Source: Sandaracinus amylolyticus
GTDB lineage: Bacteria; Myxococcota_A; Polyangia; Polyangiales; Sandaracinaceae
Assembly: GCF_000737325.1 (NCBI RefSeq)
Contig: NZ_CP011125.1
Coordinates: 10,243,945-10,307,944 of the forward strand
DNA length: 64,000 nucleotides
Direction: 5' to 3'
Shown here in pieces: positions 43,346 to 49,990 of this stretch (the stretch's first letter is position 1; every line of letters starts with the position of its first letter). The translations under genes were made by a program, and so were the position numbers. The notes beneath the pieces are model-generated. The model was given only the letters and a program-made list of their open reading frames with translations, made no database searches and was not told the origin of the DNA.

Positions 43346-45016
43346 ATGATCCGCCGATCTGCCGTCGCGCTGCTCGCGCTCTGCGCCGCTGCGTGTGATC
43401 CCGATCCCGCTCCGCCCGTCGCGACCCACGTCGACGACTGGCGCGATCGCGTCATCTACCAGATCCTCGTCGACCGCTTCGAAAACGGCGATCCGAGCAA
43501 CGACGACGCCGACGGCATCGCGCCGGTGCCCGGCGATCTCTCGCGCGTGCAGGGCGGCGACTGGCGCGGCGTCGAGGACCGCCTCGACTACGTCGCGCGA
43601 CTCGGCATGAGCGCGATCTGGATCTCGCCGATCGTCGCGAACGTGCCGCGCATCGAGAGCGAGGACGGATACCACGGCTACTGGGCGAGCGACTTCACCG
43701 CGCACAACCCGCGCTTCGGCACGCTCGAGGAGCTCCAGTCGCTCGTCGCCGCCGCGCACGCGCGCGACATCGTCGTGATCGTCGACATCGTCACGAACCA
43801 CGCGGGCCGCGTCTTCGCGTACGACCTCGACCGCGACGGAGCGCTCGATCCCGACGAGGACCTGCCGCCGTATCGACGCGAGGGATACGACGCCCCGATC
43901 CTCTGGCACGACGGGCCGCTGCGCGTCTTCGCCGCGGACGGCGCGATCGTCGAGCTCGGCCGCGAGCACTTCCACCGCCGCGGCATCGGCAACCTCGGCG
44001 ACTACGAAGAGCGCCGCTACGGCGACTTCCCCACCGGCCTGCGCGACCTCGACACCGCGCGTGACGACGTCGTCGAGGCGATGATCGAGACGTACGCGCA
44101 CTGGATCCTCACGACCGACGTCGACGGCTTCCGCATCGACGCGGTCCCGCACGTCGAGCTCCCGTTCTGGCAGGCGTTCTGCGACGGACTGCGGCGTCGC
44201 CTCGCCGCGCACGGAAAAGAGCGGTTCTTCCTGCTCGGCGAGATCTACGAGGGCGACCCGCGCGAGATCGCGCGTCACACCGCGGAAGGCGCGCTCGACG
44301 CGGGCTTCGACTTCCCCGCGAAGATGACGCTGATCGACGGAGTGATCCTCGGCGGCGCGCCGCCCTCCACTGCGCGCGCCGCGCTCGAGACGAACCGCGC
44401 GCTGTTCCGCGACGTGCCGCAGCCGCTCGGCATCGGTCTCTCGCCGTGGCAGGCGCGCGTCACGATCGCCGACAACCACGACCTACCGCGCGTCCGCGCC
44501 GAGGTCCCCGACGCGTTCGCCGTGGACCAAGCGCTCGTCGCGATGTTCGTGCTCGATTCGATCCCCGGCATCTACTACGGCACCGAGCAGGAATTCACCG
44601 GACGCTCGCACCACGAGGCGCGCGAGGTGATGTGGGAGTCGGAGTTCCGCGAGGATCTCCCGAGCTTCGCGCTGATCCAGCGCCTCGCCACGCTGCGCCG
44701 GAACTCGATCGCGCTGCGTCGCGGCACGCTCGTCCTGCGCCACGCGAGCGACGTCGGCGGCATCGAGCTCGAGTCGCCCACGCCCGACGCGGGCATGCTC
44801 GCGTGGGAGCGCACGCACGACGACGAGCGCGTGCTCGTCGGGCTCAACACCCATCCGCTGCAGACGTCGCGCGCCCGCGTCGCGACGAGCTTTTCGCCCG
44901 GCACGGTGCTCGAAGATCGCCTCGGCGGTGCGCTCACGTTCGAGGTCGCGCCCGACGGAACGATCGAGCTCGCGATCCCGCCCCGCGAGTCGGTGGTGCT
45001 GTTCCCGATTCCGTGA
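43346..45016 (+). CDS. GH13 alpha-amylase-type lipoprotein
   Basis: 556 residues. The signal peptide MIRRSAVALLALCAAAC ends in a lipobox-like site, with Asp right after the acceptor Cys. GH13 motifs: VVIVDIVTNHAG (region I), GFRIDAVPHVE with nucleophile Asp265, LLGEIYEGD with acid/base Glu299, and IADNHDLPR with Asp379. It starts the barrel with DRVIYQILVDRFENGDPSND, very like the first amylase ([19 protein letters not shown]), but has no starch-binding domain. A final beta domain closes the chain. Translated directly after the acetate kinase fusion. Confidence 0.93.
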   Translation: MIRRSAVALLALCAAACDPDPAPPVATHVDDWRDRVIYQILVDRFENGDPSNDDADGIAPVPGDLSRVQGGDWRGVEDRLDYVARLGMSAIWISPIVANVPRIESEDGYHGYWASDFTAHNPRFGTLEELQSLVAAAHARDIVVIVDIVTNHAGRVFAYDLDRDGALDPDEDLPPYRREGYDAPILWHDGPLRVFAADGAIVELGREHFHRRGIGNLGDYEERRYGDFPTGLRDLDTARDDVVEAMIETYAHWILTTDVDGFRIDAVPHVELPFWQAFCDGLRRRLAAHGKERFFLLGEIYEGDPREIARHTAEGALDAGFDFPAKMTLIDGVILGGAPPSTARAALETNRALFRDVPQPLGIGLSPWQARVTIADNHDLPRVRAEVPDAFAVDQALVAMFVLDSIPGIYYGTEQEFTGRSHHEAREVMWESEFREDLPSFALIQRLATLRRNSIALRRGTLVLRHASDVGGIELESPTPDAGMLAWERTHDDERVLVGLNTHPLQTSRARVATSFSPGTVLEDRLGGALTFEVAPDGTIELAIPPRESVVLFPIP

Positions 45017-45063
45017 GAGTGCCAATCTGATTGGCACTCTCCGGTGTCGCGACTGGCACTCTC
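45015..45063. promoter_or_regulatory. Three copies of TGGCACTCTC, two as a hairpin
   Basis: Right after the amylase stop, GAGAGTGCCAAT (45015-45026) and ATTGGCACTCTC (45030-45041) form a perfect 12-bp stem with a CTG loop, and a third direct copy of TGGCACTCTC stands at 45054-45063. The first two could be a terminator without T tract; three copies in 49 bases look more like regulator sites for the kinase operon that starts at 45257. Confidence 0.45.
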
Positions 45064-45256
45064 GTCGTCGACACCACGCGTCGCTCCGAGCCCCCATCGC
45101 ACATCGGCGATCCAATCGGGCTGCAAACCGACCCGCCGTCTCCGAGCGTGATGTGCACGTTTCGTACGGGGAAACTCGGTGATCGAACTTGGAAACACTG
45201 CGTTCGGACGTTGACACGGCAACGTCGACGATCCGAGACTCGTGACTCGGGGAGGA

Positions 45257-47266
45257 ATGACGAGCCCTGGAGCCAGTTCGAACCGCGCCTCGGGCACCCT
45301 CAGTGGGGAAGAGACGCGAGCCTACACGCTGCAGGCGATCCCTCCTCAGCCGTTCGGCAAGTACACGCTGATCGGCAAGCTCGGGCACGGCGGCATGGCG
45401 GAGGTCCTTCTCGCCGTCATGGCGGGCAAGGGCGGCTTCCGGAAGCTCGTGGTGCTCAAGCGGCTGCACCAGCAGCTCGAGGCCGAGCCCGGCTTCATCG
45501 ACATGTTCCTCGACGAGGCGCGCCTCGCGGCGCAGCTCGATCACCCGCACTGCGTGCAGACGCTCGAGGTGGGCGAGGCCTCCGGCCATCACTTCCTCGC
45601 GATGGAGTACCTCGACGGCCAGGGCCTCGAGCGCCTCCTCCGATCGAGCGCGCAGATGGGCACGATGCTGCCGGTGCCGCTCGCGGCGCGCATGATCGCC
45701 GACGCGCTCGACGGGCTCGGCTACGCGCACGACCTCACGAGCTACGAAGGCCGCGCGCTCGGCGTCGTGCACCGCGACGTCAGCCCGCAGAACATCTACG
45801 TCACGTACAACGGCGTGGTGAAGCTGCTCGACTTCGGCATCGCGAAGGCCGAGTCGAACGTCGTCGAGACGCGCACCGGCGTGGTGAAGGGCAAGTACGC
45901 GTACATCGCGCCCGAGCAGGCCCTCACGAACAACGTCGATCAGCGCGCGGACCTCTGGAGCATGGGTGTCGTGCTCTGGGAGGCGCTGACGTCGCGACGT
46001 CTCTTCAAGAGCGTCAACGAGCTCGCGACGCTGCAGGAGACGCTGCAGGGCGAGATCCGACTGCCCAGCATCCACAATCCGGCGGTGCCGCCGGAGCTCG
46101 ACGCGATCGTGATGCGCGCGCTGCAGCGCGACGTGTCGGCGCGCTACCAGAGCGCGAAGGAGTTCCGCACCGACCTCGAGCGCTGGCTCGCGTCGCAGCC
46201 GAACGCGCCGACGCGCGCGACGATCGCGCAGCTGATGCAGACGCGCTTCGAGGAAGTGCAGAAGGCGCACAAGGAGAAGCTCGCGGCGTGCCTCGCGTCG
46301 CTCGAGGTCGGGGCGAGCTCGATCCAGCGCCTCGTCGATCCGAGCTCGCCGGGGACGGCGATGCCCGACGCCGGAATCTCGGGTCAGTTCGCGCACATGA
46401 CGCCCTCGACGGCGTCGCGCGTGGTGTCGACCGGATCGAGCGTGACGCCGACGCCGTCGCCCTACGGCGCGTCGGGTCAGTACACGCCGTCGGGTCAGTA
46501 CACGCCGTCGGGTCAGTACACGCCGTCGGGTCAGTACACGCCGTCGGGTCAGTACACGCCGTCGGCGCCTTCGCAGCACGGCACGTTCGCGCAGCCCGGC
46601 GCGGTCACGCACCCGGGGACGGCGGAGCCGCGCGAGCAGAAGCGCCGCGCGCTCGGATGGCAGCTCGTGGTCGTCGCCGCGGTGGCGTTGCTCGCGGTCG
46701 CGGTGGCCATCGTGATCCCGCGCGGAGCCGACGAGGCCGCGCCCACCGCGTCGACCGGTGCGGTCGCGGTGCCGCCGGTCGCGACGCCGACACAGCCGAC
46801 CCCGCCGGCGCCCGATCCGATCGTGCCCGTCACGGCCGACCCGATCGCGGTCGCTCCCGACGCGCCGCCCGCCGACCCGCCGCCGGCGGATCCGGAGGTC
46901 GCCGCCGACGAGCCCACGCGCGCCGCGACCGGCAGCCGCGGTGGATCGCGTCGCCCCCGCGGCGGGCGCGGCACCGAGACCGCGACGACCACGACGACGA
47001 GCACCGGCACGACCGGCGCGACCCCGACGACGACCCCGACGCCCGCGGCGACCGGCGAGGACGGTTTTCTGTCGCTCGTGACCTCGCCGTGGACGACGGT
47101 GTCGCTCAACGGTCGCGACCTCGGGACCACGCCGCTGGTGCGCGTGCGACTCCCGGCGGGACGTCACGTGCTGCGCCTCGTGAACGACGAAGCCGGGATC
47201 ACCGAGACCTACGAGGTCGACATCCGGGCGGGTGAGACCACGACGCGGAGGTTGGGCCTGCGATGA
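45257..47266 (+). CDS. Transmembrane Ser/Thr protein kinase with PEGA tail
   Basis: 669 residues from the ATG at 45257, which has GGGGAGGA just upstream. Cytoplasmic kinase domain, residues about 36-310: Gly loop LGHGGMAEVLL (42-52), Lys68 in VLKRL, HRDVSPQN with His172, LLDFGIAKAE, YIAPEQ and DLWSMGVVLWEALTS. A linker with five SGQYTP repeats follows (406-435), then one membrane helix (WQLVVVAAVALLAVAVAIVI, near 467-489), a Pro/Thr/Ala-rich extracytoplasmic stretch, and a C-terminal PEGA domain (SPWTTVSLNGRDLGTTPLV to RRLGL). It overlaps the next gene by 4 bp and heads a four-gene operon. Confidence 0.95.
   Translation: MTSPGASSNRASGTLSGEETRAYTLQAIPPQPFGKYTLIGKLGHGGMAEVLLAVMAGKGGFRKLVVLKRLHQQLEAEPGFIDMFLDEARLAAQLDHPHCVQTLEVGEASGHHFLAMEYLDGQGLERLLRSSAQMGTMLPVPLAARMIADALDGLGYAHDLTSYEGRALGVVHRDVSPQNIYVTYNGVVKLLDFGIAKAESNVVETRTGVVKGKYAYIAPEQALTNNVDQRADLWSMGVVLWEALTSRRLFKSVNELATLQETLQGEIRLPSIHNPAVPPELDAIVMRALQRDVSARYQSAKEFRTDLERWLASQPNAPTRATIAQLMQTRFEEVQKAHKEKLAACLASLEVGASSIQRLVDPSSPGTAMPDAGISGQFAHMTPSTASRVVSTGSSVTPTPSPYGASGQYTPSGQYTPSGQYTPSGQYTPSGQYTPSAPSQHGTFAQPGAVTHPGTAEPREQKRRALGWQLVVVAAVALLAVAVAIVIPRGADEAAPTASTGAVAVPPVATPTQPTPPAPDPIVPVTADPIAVAPDAPPADPPPADPEVAADEPTRAATGSRGGSRRPRGGRGTETATTTTTSTGTTGATPTTTPTPAATGEDGFLSLVTSPWTTVSLNGRDLGTTPLVRVRLPAGRHVLRLVNDEAGITETYEVDIRAGETTTRRLGLR
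46472..46561 (+). repeat. Five perfect 18-bp repeats in the kinase gene
   Basis: Five identical copies of TCGGGTCAGTACACGCCG, each encoding SGQYTP, lie in tandem. They fall in the linker between kinase and membrane helix. Perfect DNA identity implies recent expansion or gene conversion. Thr and Tyr in each unit are possible phosphorylation sites. Confidence 0.95.
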
Positions 47267-48525
47267 ACGCGAGATCGCTGGTGGTGTTCGCCACGCTCTT
47301 GCTCGCGCTCCTCGGATGCGCCCCCGAACGAACGCTTCCGACCGACGACACCGCGACGGTGCGCATCGGCATGATCGCCCCGCTCTCGGGCGAGCTCGGC
47401 GCCGACGGGCCCGACTGGCGCGACTCCGCGCGCCTCGCGGTGCGCGAAGTGAACTCCGCGGGCGGCGTGCTCCCGGGACGACGCGTCGAGCTGATCATCG
47501 CGGACGGCGAGAGCCGCTCCGACATCGGGGTCGCGGTCGCGCAGGACATGATCGACGACGGCGTGGTCGCGATCATCGGCGACTCCGCGTCGAGCGCGAC
47601 GATCGCGGTCTACGAGGTGACGCGTCCCGCGGGCGTGCTCCTCGCGAGCGGCCTCTCGACGTCTCCTCTGCTCACCGAGATCAACGGCGCGCTCGAGCCC
47701 GCGCAGCGCTTCTTCCTGCGCACCGTGCCGCCCGACGATCGCCAGGCCCCGGCGCTCGCCGAGGCGATGTACTCCCAGGGCTGCCGCAACGTGAGCGTGC
47801 TCTTCGCGGACAACGACTACGGTCGCCCGTTCTACGAGCGGACGTCGATGCGCTTCACCGCGCTCGGCGGCATGGTCACGCCCGCGGCCGGCGTCCCGTA
47901 CACGGAGGAGCTCAGCTCGTACCGCGACGAGGTGATGGCGATCGCGTCGGCGCAGCCGCCGCCCGACTGCGTCGCGCTGATCGGCTATCCCGCGTCGGCC
48001 GGCATCATCATGCGTGACTGGGACTCGCTCTCGACGAAGCCCGAGGTCACGTGGTTCGGCACCGACGGCGTGCGCCAGCCGGGCTTCGCGACCGAGGTCG
48101 GCAACACCGCGCTGATCGACGACTTCTACGGCACGGCGCCGGTCACCGACCCCGAGACGCCGGCGTACAACCGGTTCCACGATCAGTTCTTCGCGACGTT
48201 CGGCAACGATCCCGTCGCGTTCTCCTCGACCGTCTACGACGCGGCCGCGCTCGTGCTGCTCGCGATCGCGAAGGCGGGCACCGCCGACGATCCGAACGCG
48301 ATCCGCGACGCGGTGTTCCAGCTCAACGATGCCTCGGGCGTGGTCGTGCAGGCGGGACGCCTCGCGGAGGGCCTGCGCCTGATCCGCGAGGGGCGCCCGA
48401 TCAACTACGAAGGCGCGGCCGGGCCCTCCGACATCGATGCGTTCGGAGACGCCGAGCTCGCGTACGAGCTGTGGCGCTTCGAGGCGGACGGGGAGACCTT
48501 CGAGCGCGTGCGGATCCTCGAATGA
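47263..48525 (+). CDS. Periplasmic ligand-binding lipoprotein (branched-chain amino-acid-binding family)
   Basis: 420 residues. Lipobox LLGC (Cys19). Fold type I binding protein of the LivJ/LIVBP family: VRIGMIAPLSGELGADGPDW, VNSAGGVLPGRRVELIIADG, GVVAIIGDSASSATIAVYE, NVSVLFADNDYGRPFYERTS and YDAAALVLLAIAKAGT. Normally such proteins feed an ABC importer, but no permease or ATPase gene is near; the gene instead overlaps the Ser/Thr kinase gene by 4 bp (ATGA). It may be the ligand sensor for that kinase's outer domain. The ligand is unknown. Confidence 0.9.
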   Translation: MNARSLVVFATLLLALLGCAPERTLPTDDTATVRIGMIAPLSGELGADGPDWRDSARLAVREVNSAGGVLPGRRVELIIADGESRSDIGVAVAQDMIDDGVVAIIGDSASSATIAVYEVTRPAGVLLASGLSTSPLLTEINGALEPAQRFFLRTVPPDDRQAPALAEAMYSQGCRNVSVLFADNDYGRPFYERTSMRFTALGGMVTPAAGVPYTEELSSYRDEVMAIASAQPPPDCVALIGYPASAGIIMRDWDSLSTKPEVTWFGTDGVRQPGFATEVGNTALIDDFYGTAPVTDPETPAYNRFHDQFFATFGNDPVAFSSTVYDAAALVLLAIAKAGTADDPNAIRDAVFQLNDASGVVVQAGRLAEGLRLIREGRPINYEGAAGPSDIDAFGDAELAYELWRFEADGETFERVRILE

Positions 48526-49022
48526 GCGGTAAGACGGCGGCTTCTCCGATGACACGACGATCTCTCCTCCTCGCGTCGCTCCTGCTCGGTGCGTGCGCGC
48601 CCTCGCCGGTGACGGTCGACGTGAATTTCCCGACGACCGAGGCGTTCATGCGCAGCGAGCAGGCGCGCGTCCTCGTGTTCCCGCTCGAGAGCACGACCGA
48701 GCAGCTCGGCGCGTGCCCGCAGCTGCTCGACGAGCTGCCGACGCAGTCGTTCTCGATCGAGCCGGTCTACGACTCCGACCTGAGGAGCGTGTGCGCGATC
48801 CGCGGCGGCATGTCGCTGCCGGAATTCGGCGAGGGCCCGCACGCGTACGTCGTCGAGATCTTCAGCGCGGGCAACCGCCGCATCCTTCAGGGCTGCAGCA
48901 TCGGCGAGATCTACGTCGACGGGCCCGACGTGCAGGTGCAGCTGCATCCCACGATGGACTTCGACGCGGCGACCGCCGCACCGGGCACGCCCGAGTCGTA
49001 CTGCGCGGCGGGAGGAACGTGA
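48522..49022 (+). CDS. Small lipoprotein of the kinase operon
   Basis: 166 residues. Signal peptide MTRRSLLLASLLLGAC (internal Met of the frame; the ATG at 48522 lies nine codons earlier and overlaps the previous stop as ATGA). Lipobox LLGAC. The mature part is a mixed beta protein with four or more Cys (LGACPQLLDELPTQSF, LRSVCAIRGG, ILQGCSIGEIYVDGPDV, SYCAAGG) that may form disulfides. No family recognised. It overlaps the genes on both sides and so belongs to the kinase operon. Confidence 0.75.
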   Translation: MSGKTAASPMTRRSLLLASLLLGACAPSPVTVDVNFPTTEAFMRSEQARVLVFPLESTTEQLGACPQLLDELPTQSFSIEPVYDSDLRSVCAIRGGMSLPEFGEGPHAYVVEIFSAGNRRILQGCSIGEIYVDGPDVQVQLHPTMDFDAATAAPGTPESYCAAGGT

Positions 49023-49909
49023 TGCGCGCGAGCCAGCGAACGTTCGTCGCCGTCGCGCTGCTGATCGGCGTGGTGATCTCGGCGAGCAGCGCCGACGCGC
49101 AGCGCCGGCGTCGTGGGAGCGAGCCGGTCGATCCCCTCACCGCGGCCGAGCAGGCGTACACCGAGGTCGACTTCGAGCAGACGCTCGAGCACGCGGGCGC
49201 CGCGCTCCAGGCGGGCGGTCACACGCCCGATCGACTGGTGCGCATCTACATGCTGCTCGGCGTGAGCGCGGCCGCGCTCGGTGATGCCGAGGGCGCGCGC
49301 GACTTCTTCCAGCGCATGCTCGCCGTCGATCCCGAGGCGCAGCTCGACGACACGGTGCCGCCGCGTCTTCGCGCGCCGTACCTCGAGGCGCGCGGCATCG
49401 TGAGCGCGCGTCCCGAGCAGCTCGGCGTCGAGGTCGGCATCGCGCGCGCGCAGAGCGCGATCCGCGTGGCGCTGATCGATCCGTTCCAGATGGCGCGCAC
49501 GGTGCGCGTGCACGCGCGCATCGAAGGCCAGGTGCAGTACACCGACGTCGAGGCCGAGGCCGAGGCCGAGGTGCTCGCGCCGCTCGACGGCGCCGCGAAC
49601 GCGGATCGCATCGAGTACTGGGTCGAGGTGCTCGATCCGTACGGCAACCAGGTCGTGCTGGTGGGCAGCGAGTTCGAGCCGCGCACGGTCGGTCGTGTCG
49701 CCGCGGTCGCGGTGCCGGGCGGCGGCGGTGGTGGCGCGGGCGGCGGAGGCGCGCAGGAAGGCGGGGGAGGCTCGATCCTCGAGGACCCCCTCTTCTGGAT
49801 CATCAGCGCGGGCGTGGTGTTGGTCGCGGGCGGCGTGGTCGCGGGCGTGCTGATCGATCAGTCGAGCCACGTGCCGGTGCAGACGGGCGTGTCCTTCGGC
49901 ATTCCCTGA
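49022..49909 (+). CDS. Exported TPR-like protein with C-terminal membrane helix
   Basis: 295 residues. Signal peptide MRASQRTFVAVALLIGVVIS, cleaved near ADA-QR. Residues about 35-115 look like two or three TPR-type helical hairpins (AEQAYTEVDFEQTLEHAGAA, YMLLGVSAAALGDAEGARDF). A beta domain follows (YTDVEAEAEAEVLAPLDGA, VEVLDPYGNQVVLVGSEFEP), then a Gly-rich linker and a helix (FWIISAGVVLVAGGVVAGVL). It is the last gene of the kinase operon, with its ATG on the stop of the lipoprotein gene. Membrane-tied periplasmic adaptor is a reasonable guess. Confidence 0.75.
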   Translation: MRASQRTFVAVALLIGVVISASSADAQRRRRGSEPVDPLTAAEQAYTEVDFEQTLEHAGAALQAGGHTPDRLVRIYMLLGVSAAALGDAEGARDFFQRMLAVDPEAQLDDTVPPRLRAPYLEARGIVSARPEQLGVEVGIARAQSAIRVALIDPFQMARTVRVHARIEGQVQYTDVEAEAEAEVLAPLDGAANADRIEYWVEVLDPYGNQVVLVGSEFEPRTVGRVAAVAVPGGGGGGAGGGGAQEGGGGSILEDPLFWIISAGVVLVAGGVVAGVLIDQSSHVPVQTGVSFGIP

Positions 49910-49990
49910 GCGCTGCCGGACGACAGGGCACGCGCGCCGGTGGACCCTTCCGGACCACCCGACTATGCTCCGCGCCTCGGTTTTTCCAGC

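Noticed and set aside
45015-45063. CIRCE heat-shock element or sigma-54 promoter
   Set aside because: The arm order and the 3-base spacing differ from CIRCE (TTAGCACTC-N9-GAGTGCTAA), and TGGCAC is not followed at the right distance by a TTGC-type -12 box.
45211-45239. Sigma-70 promoter with TTGACA at 45211 for the kinase operon
   Set aside because: The -35 box is perfect, but 17 bp downstream CGAGAC is a poor -10, so I do not list it as a promoter.
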